Assembly (NCBI RefSeq): GCF_031951985.1
Contig: NZ_JAVLVU010000001.1
Coordinates: 3,906,001-3,970,000 of the forward strand
Source: Mucilaginibacter terrae
Lineage (GTDB): Bacteria; Bacteroidota; Bacteroidia; Sphingobacteriales; Sphingobacteriaceae
DNA length: 64,000 nt
Direction of reading: 5' to 3'
Made by a program: the position numbers and the translations under genes. Below are positions 51,293 to 60,791 of the stretch, piece by piece. Each line of letters begins with the position of its first letter. The stretch's first letter is position 1. The notes under the pieces are model-generated. The model saw only the letters and a list, made by a program, of their open reading frames with translations, was not told the origin of the DNA and did no database searches.

Positions 51293-52921
51293 ATGAGAGA
51301 GATATTGAATAGAAAAAGTTTGTTACTTAAAACCACAGTTGTTTTAAGTGTACTTATATCAACTACAACAGGCTGTAAAAAAGACCTGCTTGATAAACAA
51401 CCACTGTCGGCCATTTCAGATGCTACATTTTGGAAAACAGCTAACGATGCTACGCTTGCGCTTAACGGTGTGTATGATACAGGTGCCGGTTATACCAATT
51501 ATAATTTTTGGTCGTCGCTGGGCATGGTCAATCTTGATTTGGCAGCCGGTAACGGTTCTGAAAAAGAATCGTTACCAGATAACATCACTAACGGTGCGTT
51601 AAACACGGCAAACGGTGTTACCGGTACGTATTACAGCAGTACCTACGGACAAATAGCACGTTGCAATAATTTTTTAACCAACGTTGTGCAGGTAACAATG
51701 GATGCCAACGCCAAAAATGTAATGATTGCCGAAGTACGTGCAATTCGTGCTTATGATTATTTTAACCTGGCATTATACTTTGGCGATGTTCCATTAGTGC
51801 AAAAGTTGTTAACTACCAACGAGGCCAACAGCGTTACGCGCACTCCAAAAGCTGAGGTATGGGCATTTTGCGAAGCCGAATTGAAAGCAGCCGCGGCTGC
51901 ACTACCTAACACGGTACCCACTGCACAGCAAGGACACATGACCGCTGCAAGCACGCTGGCCATATTAGGCAGGTTGCAAATGGCACAAAAGAAATGGGCT
52001 GATGCGGCTACCACTTATAAATCCATTATGGATATGGGAGCCTATAGCATTGATGCGCGCTACCGCGAATTGTTCCTTAATGCCGGCGAAAACAGTGCCG
52101 AAATTTTGCTGTCGATGCAGTATATCAGGGATACTTACAGCCATGCTTTGCTGCAGTATCTTACCCCTGAAACATGGGGCGGATGGCACCAGTTTTCACC
52201 ATTCAACGAGTTGGTGAAGGAGTTTGAATGTACCGATGGCAAACCTATTACACAATCGCCTTTGTACGACAGGAACAACCCTTACAATAACCGCGACCCG
52301 CGAATGGACTTCAATATCATGATATCTGATCGCACGGTATTTAGAGGACGTACCTATTCTGCCAAGCCGGGCACCACACTGGTCGATCGTTTAGATCAGT
52401 ATCCGGGAGTTTGGAGCGGTTATGCCATTTATAAGTTTTTGGAAGATGATCCTAATGTTGCCACCACTTCAAATGATGGTAATAACTTTCCTTTGATTCG
52501 TTATTCCGAAGTATTGCTGGGCTACCTGGAATCGAGACTGGAATCAGGCGCGGGGGTTGACCAGGCATTGCTTGATGCCACCATTAACAAAGTACGTGGC
52601 CGTGCAGCAGTACGTATGCCTGCCGTTACCACTTTAGATCCTACGGCTCTGCGTACCATTATCAGGAGAGAACGCCGAGTAGAATTCCCGTTTGAGGGTT
52701 TACGTTACTATGATTGCTTGCGCTGGGGAATAATAGCATCTGAAAACAGTCAGCAATTTACTGGTATGAAATTGAATAATACACCAGGCTTCCAGGTTGA
52801 TGCAGATGGCTATTACATCTACAAAAAACGGAATTTTGTTGTAGGTAGAAACGAATTGTGGCCAATACCACAATCAGAGCGTGATCTGAATCCCAAACTC
52901 ACGCAAAATCCGGGGTATTAA
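51293..52921 (+). CDS. SusD-like glycan-binding lipoprotein of the fucosidase locus
   Basis: 542 aa. Lipobox STTTGC, then KKDLLDKQPLS, the usual SusD start. SusD-type helices follow (AEVRAIRAYDYFNLALYFGD, STLAILGRLQMAQKKWADAA). The conserved C-terminal block is IIRRERRVEFPFEGLRYYDC, then LWPIPQSERDLNP. It lids the SusC barrel and binds the glycan at the cell surface. Confidence 0.93.
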   Translation: MREILNRKSLLLKTTVVLSVLISTTTGCKKDLLDKQPLSAISDATFWKTANDATLALNGVYDTGAGYTNYNFWSSLGMVNLDLAAGNGSEKESLPDNITNGALNTANGVTGTYYSSTYGQIARCNNFLTNVVQVTMDANAKNVMIAEVRAIRAYDYFNLALYFGDVPLVQKLLTTNEANSVTRTPKAEVWAFCEAELKAAAAALPNTVPTAQQGHMTAASTLAILGRLQMAQKKWADAATTYKSIMDMGAYSIDARYRELFLNAGENSAEILLSMQYIRDTYSHALLQYLTPETWGGWHQFSPFNELVKEFECTDGKPITQSPLYDRNNPYNNRDPRMDFNIMISDRTVFRGRTYSAKPGTTLVDRLDQYPGVWSGYAIYKFLEDDPNVATTSNDGNNFPLIRYSEVLLGYLESRLESGAGVDQALLDATINKVRGRAAVRMPAVTTLDPTALRTIIRRERRVEFPFEGLRYYDCLRWGIIASENSQQFTGMKLNNTPGFQVDADGYYIYKKRNFVVGRNELWPIPQSERDLNPKLTQNPGY

Positions 52922-52946
52922 TTGGTTTGCCCCAAATTGGTTTAAG

Positions 52947-52994
52947 TTTTTTTCGATGGCGGCAGTCTCTCATAACTGCCGCCCCGAAAAAAAA
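52947..52994. promoter_or_regulatory. Strong hairpin between susD and the GH29 gene
   Basis: GGCGGCAGT (52958-52966) pairs perfectly with ACTGCCGCC (52975-52983). The stem extends outward through TTTTTTTCG (52947-52955) facing CGAAAAAAAA (52985-52994). Such a structure would terminate in part or stabilise the transcript, separating SusC/D levels from the enzyme. Confidence 0.6.
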
Positions 52995-53029
52995 TGCCTT
53001 TACTATTTAAATACGTATAATTAAGCTTT

Positions 53030-54673
53030 ATGCAAAGAAGAACAGTTCTGAAAACCCTTACTACCGGTGCCGCTTCTCTTGGTTTATCCAAATTGCAGGG
53101 CCGGGGTATCCTCAATGGGGCTTTAGCTCCATTAGGTAATGCCGGGCGTTTTGAGCCAACCTGGTCATCGTTGGCTAATTACCAGGTGCCCGAATGGTAT
53201 AAGGATGCAAAGTTTGGTATTTGGGCGCACTGGGGGCCGCAATGCCAGGCCGAATATGGCGATTGGTATGCACGTGGCATGTACCAAGAGGGAAGCGATC
53301 AGTACAAATACCATGTGCAAAAATACGGGCATCCTTCAAAGTTTGGGTTTAAAGACATTATTCATGAATGGAAGGCCGAGAACTGGAACCCCGAGGAACT
53401 GGTATCGTTATACAAAAATGCCGGTGCGCAATATTTTATGGCATTGGCTAATCACCATGATAATCTTGACCTGTATAAAAGCAAGCACCAGCCCTGGAAC
53501 TCTACCAAAGTAGGTCCTAAAAAAGATATTGTAGGTTTATGGGCTAAGGCTGCTAAAAACAACAACTTGCCATTTGGGGTAAGTGTACATGCTGCGCATG
53601 CCTGGAGCTGGATGGAAACATCACAACGGGCCGATAAAAACGGGCCGTATAAAGGAATACCTTATGATGGTAAAGTAACCAAAAAAGGTGGTGCCGGCAA
53701 ATGGTGGGATGGCCTTGACCCACAAGAGCTATATGCACAAAACCATCCTTTGAGTGAAAATAGCCTGGATAATGGCATGATACACCGCCAATGGAACTGG
53801 GGTAATGGCGTAGCACCGCCAACAAAAGCCTACTGCGAAAACTTTTACAAACGCACTATCGAGCTAATTGATAACTATCACCCTGAATTGATTTATTTTG
53901 ATGATACTGCGCTTCCGCTGTGGCCTGTTAGCGATGCCGGTTTGCGTATTGCGGCACATTTATACAATAAGAGTATTAAAGACCACGGACATTTGAGAGC
54001 CGTAGTATTTGGAAAGATTTTAGACGAACAGCAACGCAAATGCATGGTTTGGGATATTGAACGTGGCCAAAGCAACCAGATAGAACCTTTCCCATGGCAA
54101 ACCGATACCTGCATTGGAGACTGGCATTATGACCGCAGGGTTTATGATCGTAACCGCTATAAATCAGCAAAAACGGTTATCCATACACTGATCGATGTGG
54201 TAAGTAAGAACGGTAATTTTATGCTTAATATCCCGGTACGAGGCGATGGTACTATTGATGAAAAAGAACGTGCAATAGTTGAAAACATAACAGCCTGGAT
54301 GAAGGTAAACAGCGAAGCCATTTACGGTACCCGGCCATGGACGGTGTTTGGCGAAGGCCCGGCTATGGAGTCTGCAGCGCCTTTGAGCGCACAAGGCTTT
54401 AATGAAGGTAAAGGAAAACCATTTACAGCACAGGATATACGCTTTACTCAAAAGGGAAGGGTATTATACGCTACTTTGTTGGGTTGGCCTGCTGATAATA
54501 AGGTTGTCATCAAAAGCCTTAATGGTAAAAACAAAGTAGAAGCTGTTGAGCTTTTAGGCAATCAAACGAAATTAAACTTTGAACAAACCAGCAATGGCCT
54601 GGCAGTACAAATGCCTGCCGTACAGCAAGGAAAGGAAGCTTTTGTTTTGAAGTTATACGGAGCAATAAGCTAA
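53030..54673 (+). CDS. GH29 alpha-L-fucosidase with twin-arginine signal
   Basis: 547 aa. N-terminus MQRRTVLKTLTTGAASLGLS carries a twin-arginine export motif. The GH29 barrel follows: WYKDAKFGIWAHWGPQCQAE, YFMALANHHDNLDLY, and the probable nucleophile Asp in PELIYFDDTALPL. A C-terminal sandwich-like part contains AVELLGNQTKLNF. GH29 enzymes release L-fucose by a retaining mechanism. The DD in place of the common WFDG needs care when assigning the nucleophile. It is followed by a mutarotase gene. Confidence 0.87.
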   Translation: MQRRTVLKTLTTGAASLGLSKLQGRGILNGALAPLGNAGRFEPTWSSLANYQVPEWYKDAKFGIWAHWGPQCQAEYGDWYARGMYQEGSDQYKYHVQKYGHPSKFGFKDIIHEWKAENWNPEELVSLYKNAGAQYFMALANHHDNLDLYKSKHQPWNSTKVGPKKDIVGLWAKAAKNNNLPFGVSVHAAHAWSWMETSQRADKNGPYKGIPYDGKVTKKGGAGKWWDGLDPQELYAQNHPLSENSLDNGMIHRQWNWGNGVAPPTKAYCENFYKRTIELIDNYHPELIYFDDTALPLWPVSDAGLRIAAHLYNKSIKDHGHLRAVVFGKILDEQQRKCMVWDIERGQSNQIEPFPWQTDTCIGDWHYDRRVYDRNRYKSAKTVIHTLIDVVSKNGNFMLNIPVRGDGTIDEKERAIVENITAWMKVNSEAIYGTRPWTVFGEGPAMESAAPLSAQGFNEGKGKPFTAQDIRFTQKGRVLYATLLGWPADNKVVIKSLNGKNKVEAVELLGNQTKLNFEQTSNGLAVQMPAVQQGKEAFVLKLYGAIS

Positions 54674-54810
54674 TAATTGTAATTTTAGCGGGCATTGCAC
54701 TTGGCATACCCCACTAATCATATTTGCATTTAAAGCGTTTTTTGTACTTAGATTACGGCCGGGCATGTTTGCCCTTAATTGAGGAGCCTTTACCGCCTAA
54801 TAATTACACA

Positions 54811-55191
54811 ATGAATAAAAATAATACAAAAAGGTACTGCCTTGCCCTTGATTTGGTAGATGATCCCAAACTTATTGAAGAGTATGAAAGATGGCACAAG
54901 GCCGAAAATTGCTGGCCGGAAATAAACGACAGTATACGTGCCTCCGGAATTATACAAATGGAAATTTACCGTACCGGTAGTCGTTTGTTTATGATTATGG
55001 AGACAGAGCATGACTTTAATTTTGATGATAAGGCCCGGCAAGATGCTGCCAACGCTGTAGTCCAGAAATGGGAAACTATGATGTCAAAATATCAACAGCC
55101 GTTACCCTGGGCTAAGGCCGGTGAAAAATGGACGTTAATGAACCTGATATATCAATTACAGCCGGTGGAGCAGCACAACGTTATTGACTAA
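54811..55191 (+). CDS. RhaM-family L-rhamnose (or L-fucose) mutarotase
   Basis: The start is set at ATG 54811 (MNKNNTKRYCLALDLVDDPK), giving 126 aa; the frame is open further upstream but that part is not family-like. Core motif: YERWHKAENCWPEI, then MEIYRTGSRLFMIMET, matching the RhaM fold with its catalytic His and Tyr. The C-terminal W region (PLPWAKAGEKW) is also conserved. It interconverts alpha and beta anomers of the released 6-deoxyhexose. Linked to GH29 the substrate may be L-fucose; linked to the rhamnosidase at 63194 it could be L-rhamnose. Confidence 0.85.
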   Translation: MNKNNTKRYCLALDLVDDPKLIEEYERWHKAENCWPEINDSIRASGIIQMEIYRTGSRLFMIMETEHDFNFDDKARQDAANAVVQKWETMMSKYQQPLPWAKAGEKWTLMNLIYQLQPVEQHNVID

Positions 55192-55256
55192 GATACTAAC
55201 TTCTGCTATTTGGATTGAATAGGGGATTAATTAATTGGCCTTTTAATCCAGAAATT

Positions 55257-55303
55257 ATATTTCATGTGTTTGAACTTTACACAAGTTCAAACACATGAAA
55301 TAT
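55257..55303. repeat. 21-bp perfect inverted repeat, probable convergent terminator
   Basis: ATATTTCATGTGTTTGAACT-T (55257-55277) is exactly mirrored at 55283-55303 around the 5-nt loop TACAC. It lies between two convergent genes, so a bidirectional terminator or transcript-end hairpin is the simplest reading, although no T tract follows. Confidence 0.7.
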
Positions 55304-55380
55304 TAAACTTAGGTTCACTTGCAATTCAATTTTGCCGCAGTAATTCTTTGTGGTTGATGCAGGCAATTTTCAGGTGCCTA

Positions 55381-56562
55381 TCATCTGCTTTTTTTAAGTG
55401 TTAATACGGCAATCTCCGGCCATATGCCAATGCGGCCCTTCAAACCTAAAAACCCGAACCCCCGGTTTACATACAAATATTTGCCTTCTTGCTGGTACAG
55501 CCCCGCCCATTGCTTATATACATATCTTATAGGGCTCCATTTAAAGCCAAACAATTCAATGCCAAATTGCATACCGTGTGTATGGCCCGATAGGGTAAGG
55601 TGCATGTGTTGGTGATGGTCTACAGTCACAGCATCCCAATGTGATGGATCGTGCGACATCAGGATTTTAAAAGCATTATCAGGAACATGGATAGAAGCTT
55701 TTTTAAGATCGCCGTATTTGTGAAAGCCGCCTTTACCCCAGTTTTCAACCCCAATGAGTGAAATGCTTTGACCTTGCTTGTTAATGGTAACAGCCTCATT
55801 AAGTAACAGTCTGAAACCCATTTCGGCATGTACTTCTTTTAAGCGGTTAAGATTGGCTTGTTGTGCTGTATTGTTTTCCCATTTAATGTAGTCGCCATAA
55901 TCATGGTTGCCTAAAACCGAATACTTGCCATAAGCGGCTTTCAGCCCTGCAAAGCCTGCTATCCACGGTTCCATTTCGGTGGCCATGTTGTTTACCAAAT
56001 CGCCTGTAAATAATAATAAGTCACTGTTTTGGGCATTCACCAAATCCAGCCCTTTTTGCACTCCTTTGGCATCGGTAAAACTCCCCGAATGCACATCAGA
56101 TAACTGGGTTATGGTAAAACCATCAAAAGCCTCGGGCAAATCGGGGAAATAAATAGTTTCCCGGCGCACCCGGTAAAAGTGGCGGCCGCGGGTTAACCCA
56201 AATGCAATAACTATTAAAAGCAGCCCCGCCAATGCCAAAGTTGCTTCGCTTACATAAATACTTCTTGGTGGAAAGCCGCGAAACAGGCGCACTGCATCTT
56301 CGGCCAGTAAAACCGGCGAAGCAAATACTTTGGGAATAAAATTGAGTAGCATAGCACCCATCAACACGGCTATCAACCGGTATGCGCTGCCTCCCGTACG
56401 TCTTACAAATATTAACGAAATAAAGCCTGCTATCAATAAAACATCTAACAGCCAGTAGGCGGTATGCAACATGCTGTTGCTGCTCAAGGTTAAAATTGCC
56501 TGGTAAAAATATACATCGGCTGCTATAAACAGCAGTAGAATTAAAGGGAGCCTTTTGGCCAT
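55381..56562 (-). CDS. Membrane-anchored calcineurin-like metallophosphoesterase
   Basis: 393 aa. Four hydrophobic segments fill the first ~135 residues. The phosphoesterase domain follows with complete metal ligands: TQLSDVHSG, FTGDLVNN, LGNHDYGDY, MSHDPSHW and SGHTHGMQFG. This YaeI-like arrangement hydrolyses phosphoesters such as lipid or nucleotide derivatives at the membrane. Substrate unknown. The convergent inverted repeat precedes its end. Confidence 0.88.
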   Translation of the reverse strand: MAKRLPLILLLFIAADVYFYQAILTLSSNSMLHTAYWLLDVLLIAGFISLIFVRRTGGSAYRLIAVLMGAMLLNFIPKVFASPVLLAEDAVRLFRGFPPRSIYVSEATLALAGLLLIVIAFGLTRGRHFYRVRRETIYFPDLPEAFDGFTITQLSDVHSGSFTDAKGVQKGLDLVNAQNSDLLLFTGDLVNNMATEMEPWIAGFAGLKAAYGKYSVLGNHDYGDYIKWENNTAQQANLNRLKEVHAEMGFRLLLNEAVTINKQGQSISLIGVENWGKGGFHKYGDLKKASIHVPDNAFKILMSHDPSHWDAVTVDHHQHMHLTLSGHTHGMQFGIELFGFKWSPIRYVYKQWAGLYQQEGKYLYVNRGFGFLGLKGRIGIWPEIAVLTLKKSR

Positions 56563-56759
56563 ATAGAGTTAGTTTTTCAAAGTAAGACGTATGAGCGACG
56601 GAAACATTTTAAAAGTTAGGTCAGCGGTTTGTAATGAATGATTAAGTTTGATATAACCGGGCTTTTTTAATCAAAATGTGTGCAATGGCTAAAGTATACA
56701 ATTCAAACAAGATGGCCGTTATGCTTGTTTTCAGTTTATAATTCAAAAAACGGTTTACT

Positions 56760-57470
56760 ATGGCAGCAAAACGCCCGTATGTGATATGCCTGATGATGAC
56801 ATCAGTTGACGGAAAAATACTTAGTGAAAAATGGGGTGATAGTGCGCAAGTAAAAAAGCTGGCAGGCACATTTGAAAAAATACACGAAGAAATTGGTATA
56901 GGTGCCTGGATTGTAGGCCGCACTACTATGGAAAAAGATTTTACCGAATTTGCCAAACCCGTTCTTAAAAAAGGCCATCACGAAGTGGATAAGAACGATT
57001 TTGTGGCCGATTATGGTGATACCGATACTTTTGCCATAGCCATTGACGGGCAAGGCAAATTAGGCTGGCATGAACCGCTGATGCAGGGCGACCACGTAAT
57101 TACTATTTTAACCGAAGCCGTACCCGATGCCTATTTGGCGCATTTGCAGGATATTGGCGTGTCGTACATTTTTGCCGGTAAAAAAGAAGTTGATCTTAAT
57201 ACTGCGCTCGAAAAGCTCTACAAGCATTTTGGGATTGAGAAACTAATGTTGGAAGGCGGTGCCCATATAAACGGCAGTTTTTTAAACGAAGGTTTGGTTG
57301 ACGAATTATATCAACTACTACTGCCCATTGCCGATGGTACTATCGAAACCTCGACACTTTTTGAGATAGATCCGAAAGCTAAAAAAGGCGGCGCAACCTT
57401 GCTCAAGCTGGATAATGTAAAGCATATTGAGGATGATGTGCTATGGTTAACTTATAAGGTGAAAAACTAA
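56760..57470 (+). CDS. RibD C-terminal-domain reductase (dihydrofolate-reductase-like)
   Basis: 236 aa, a single RibD_C/DHFR-fold domain: YVICLMMTSVDGKILSEKWG, then IGIGAWIVGRTTMEKDF and the NADPH loop LMLEGGAHINGSFL. The deaminase half of RibD is absent, so this is a stand-alone reductase rather than the riboflavin enzyme. The natural substrate is unknown. No operon partner is evident. Confidence 0.85.
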   Translation: MAAKRPYVICLMMTSVDGKILSEKWGDSAQVKKLAGTFEKIHEEIGIGAWIVGRTTMEKDFTEFAKPVLKKGHHEVDKNDFVADYGDTDTFAIAIDGQGKLGWHEPLMQGDHVITILTEAVPDAYLAHLQDIGVSYIFAGKKEVDLNTALEKLYKHFGIEKLMLEGGAHINGSFLNEGLVDELYQLLLPIADGTIETSTLFEIDPKAKKGGATLLKLDNVKHIEDDVLWLTYKVKN

Positions 57471-57547
57471 GCTGTTAGCAAGTGTAGAGTATATGCAGTA
57501 ATACTCTCGAACAATAAGCTTATTTTTGCCTGTTGAAATAAATAGCA

Positions 57548-59242
57548 TTGCACTTGGGGATTAACAGCCAAAACAAGATTACGTATTTTACTGCTGAGCA
57601 AATAAAGGATATAGCGCTTCCGGAGCGGTTTACCTATCCGTTTTACTATGAGCCACATCCCTTAACGCATATAGCCGCATCTGAGTTACAGCATTACCTC
57701 GAAACCCAAACCAACCTCGACCATAATTTTGGCCTCGATGCCGATATGGACGGTGCCGAGATAGGAAAAATGTTTGGCGTGCTGGTAGTGCAGGATACAG
57801 CGGGTAAAGTCGGGTACCTGTCGGCATTTTCGGGTAAATTGGCGGGGGCGAATGAGCACCCCATGTTTGTACCGCCGGTATTTGATATGCTGGTTGAAGG
57901 CAGCTTCTTTTTGCAAGGGCAGCAGGTTATTAACCACATTAATGCCCGCGTTGATGAGATTTTGGCTGATGAACATTACCGGCATTTACAGCAAGATTTA
58001 AAACTGTTCATCATTCAATCGCAGCAGGAAGTAAATTCGTTTAAAAAGCAACTAAAAGATAATAAAGCCAGTCGCAAAAAACTCCGGCAGGAGCAAATGG
58101 CTGTACTCAACGAGGCTGATTATGCAGCGTTTGAAGCCTTAATGATCAAGCAAAGTTTGCGTGATAAACATCAACTCAACGTACTTACCCAGCAATGGGA
58201 TTTGCGTTTGGCCGAAGTTAAAACTGCAATGACTGCTTATGAGGATAGCATCGAGTTGCTAAAAAACGAGCGTCGCGAACGATCGGCGGCTTTACAGCAA
58301 CAGCTTTTTGACCAGTACGTGTTTTTAAATAAAAACGGCAAAAGCAAAAGTTTGCATGATATATTCAGTGCTACGGTTTACCAAAAACCACCCTCGGCAG
58401 CTGGCGAATGCGCTACACCTAAGTTGTTGCAATATGCTTTTATTAATGGTTACCAGCCATTAGCCATGGCCGAGTTTTGGTGGGGAGCCGCACCAAAATC
58501 TGACATACGGCAGCATAAACAATTTTACCCGGCCTGTACCGGCAAATGCAAACCTATATTGGGGCACATGCTGCAAGGTATGCAGGTAGATGAAAACCCG
58601 CTATTGCAAAACCCCGGGGAAAGTACTAAGCTTGATATTATTTATGATGATGAGTTTTTTGTAGTAGTTAATAAACCTGCCGAGTTGCGTTCTGTACCTG
58701 GTGTAAATATTGCCGATTCTGTTTATACCAGGCTTAAAGCCATACTTAACGGCACCGAACCGCTAATGGTGCACCGCTTAGATATGGGAACATCGGGTTT
58801 GTTGGTAGTAGCCAAAACTCCCGAAGCACATAAAAATATACAAAGGCAGTTTTTAAAACGTACGGTAAGTAAGCGTTATACGGCGCTGCTGTCAAAAGCG
58901 CTCACGCAAACAGAGGGCGAAATTGACCTGCCTTTACGACCTGATTTATACAACCGCCCACGGCAGCTGGTTTGTTTAGAGAATGGCAAAAAAAGTGTTA
59001 CCCGCTGGATGGTAATTCAGGTAACCGAAAGTACTACCAAAATTCACTTTTGGCCGCTTACCGGTCGCACTCATCAACTGCGTATGCATGCCGCTCACGA
59101 AATGGGGCTCAACGCGCCCATCATAGGCGACGATCTGTACGGCACACCGGCAAAAAGATTATATCTCCATGCCGCCTACCTCGAATTTGTGCATCCGCAC
59201 ACCAGGCAAAAAGTAAGCTTTGAGGTGACCGAAGATTTTTAG
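57548..59242 (+). CDS. RluA-type RNA pseudouridine synthase, long form
   Basis: 564 aa if started at TTG 57548; an in-frame stop lies at 57539-57541 and no early ATG exists, so a TTG start (57548 or 57554) is required. The C-terminal ~200 aa hold the synthase domain with the catalytic Asp in MVHRLDMGTSGLLVVAKT and the motif GRTHQLRMHAAH. The N-terminal ~350 aa, with a coiled coil (QEVNSFKKQLKDNKASRKKL) and CTGKCKPILGHML, is a Bacteroidota-specific extension. It converts uridines in rRNA or tRNA; the site is unknown. Confidence 0.88.
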   Translation: MHLGINSQNKITYFTAEQIKDIALPERFTYPFYYEPHPLTHIAASELQHYLETQTNLDHNFGLDADMDGAEIGKMFGVLVVQDTAGKVGYLSAFSGKLAGANEHPMFVPPVFDMLVEGSFFLQGQQVINHINARVDEILADEHYRHLQQDLKLFIIQSQQEVNSFKKQLKDNKASRKKLRQEQMAVLNEADYAAFEALMIKQSLRDKHQLNVLTQQWDLRLAEVKTAMTAYEDSIELLKNERRERSAALQQQLFDQYVFLNKNGKSKSLHDIFSATVYQKPPSAAGECATPKLLQYAFINGYQPLAMAEFWWGAAPKSDIRQHKQFYPACTGKCKPILGHMLQGMQVDENPLLQNPGESTKLDIIYDDEFFVVVNKPAELRSVPGVNIADSVYTRLKAILNGTEPLMVHRLDMGTSGLLVVAKTPEAHKNIQRQFLKRTVSKRYTALLSKALTQTEGEIDLPLRPDLYNRPRQLVCLENGKKSVTRWMVIQVTESTTKIHFWPLTGRTHQLRMHAAHEMGLNAPIIGDDLYGTPAKRLYLHAAYLEFVHPHTRQKVSFEVTEDF

Positions 59243-59397
59243 TTTGGAAAGCTATTAATGTTGCATTTTCAAATACCCCTAATAATATATAGCAGAGTAT
59301 TAGCCAGTTCCTAAAATATCCGTGTTGTCAAAGTAACAAATCAGGGTTTCAGGTATCTAATAAATCAGTTATATTCAGCAAAAATTAATTTAATCAA

Positions 59398-60720
59398 ATG
59401 TTAAAACCCAAACAAATTTTGTGTGGAGCGGTGGCCTTGTTTTTAGGGCATCAATCCATAGCGCAAAAAGTAGAATTTACAGAATATGATATGCCCAACG
59501 GCCTTCATGTTGTATTGCACCAAGATCGTACCGCGCCGGTGGTTGCGGTTAGTGTAATGTACCACGTAGGTTCTAAAAACGAAGTGGTAGGACGTACAGG
59601 TTTTGCGCACTTTTTTGAGCACCTGTTATTTGAAGGAACGGATAACATTAAGCGTGGCGAGTTCATGAAAATAGTATCGGCCAATGGTGGTCAAAACAAT
59701 GCCAATACCTCGCAAGACCGTACTTTTTATTACGAAGTATTCCCATCGAACCAGTTTAAGTTGGGTTTGTGGTTAGAAAGCGAGCGCATGCTGCACCCGG
59801 TAATTAACGATATTGGTGTTAAAACTCAAAATGAAGTAGTTAAAGAAGAGAAACGCATGCGCGTTGATAACCAGCCTTATGGTAACCTGGTAGCATCCAT
59901 CTTTAAAAATTTATTCCCTAAGCACCCTTATAACTGGGCCCCAATTGGCTCCATGGCCGATTTGGATGCTGCTAAACTGAGCGAATTCCAGGCGTTCTTT
60001 AAAAAGTTTTATGTGCCTAACAATGCCGTGTTGTCTATTTCGGGCGATATTGATTTAACAGAAGCTAAAAAACTGGTTAACGATTACTTTGCCGAAGTAC
60101 CCAAAGGTGCGCCGGTTGTGTATACTAAAGTTGAGGAAGAGCCTATCAAACAACAAATGATCGATACCGCTTATGATGCCAACATTCAGTTACCTATGAT
60201 TACCACTACCTACCGCGTACCGGGTATGGATAATAAAGATTCAAAGGTGATGGAAATGATCTCGAGCATATTATCACAAGGCGGAAGCTCGAAGCTGTAC
60301 AAAAAAATGGTTGACGAGAAAAAAGAAGCTTTACAGGTAGGTTCGTTCAACTACGCTTTAGAAGATTATGGTGCTTACATTACCTATGCACTGCCTAATG
60401 GTAACGTGCCGTTAAATACCCTGCTTAAGGATATTGACGAAGAAGTGGTAAAACTGCAAACCAATTTAATTAGCGAAGAAGATTATCGCAAAATACAAAA
60501 CCAGTTTGAGAACAGCTACATAGCCGCAAATTCAAAAAACCTTGGCGTGGCCGAAAACCTGGCATCAGGCTATACTTTCCATCATAAAAATACAGGTTAC
60601 ACCAACCAGGAATTAGAGCAAATACGCAGCATTACCCGCGAGGATATTAAAAACGCCGCGGTTAAGTACCTGCAGCCATCATCGCGCCTGGTGTTATATT
60701 ATTTACCGGCTAAAAAATAA
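59398..60720 (+). CDS. M16 zinc metallopeptidase (catalytic subunit)
   Basis: 440 aa. Signal peptide ending SIAQ. Inverted zinc motif HFFEH (His71, Glu74, His75) within GRTGFAHFFEHLLFEG, with the distal Glu in NEVVKEEKRMR. The C-terminal half is the paired M16 fold (SGDIDLTEAKKLV). M16 enzymes work as half-clamshell dimers cutting oligopeptides. The next gene encodes the inactive-looking partner 71 bp downstream. Confidence 0.92.
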   Translation: MLKPKQILCGAVALFLGHQSIAQKVEFTEYDMPNGLHVVLHQDRTAPVVAVSVMYHVGSKNEVVGRTGFAHFFEHLLFEGTDNIKRGEFMKIVSANGGQNNANTSQDRTFYYEVFPSNQFKLGLWLESERMLHPVINDIGVKTQNEVVKEEKRMRVDNQPYGNLVASIFKNLFPKHPYNWAPIGSMADLDAAKLSEFQAFFKKFYVPNNAVLSISGDIDLTEAKKLVNDYFAEVPKGAPVVYTKVEEEPIKQQMIDTAYDANIQLPMITTTYRVPGMDNKDSKVMEMISSILSQGGSSKLYKKMVDEKKEALQVGSFNYALEDYGAYITYALPNGNVPLNTLLKDIDEEVVKLQTNLISEEDYRKIQNQFENSYIAANSKNLGVAENLASGYTFHHKNTGYTNQELEQIRSITREDIKNAAVKYLQPSSRLVLYYLPAKK

Positions 60721-60791
60721 TTGCAAGCCATAGTTATAGCCAAATATATCAAGCCTGGTAAAACAGGCGCACAAAAAAGACTTTACAATAC

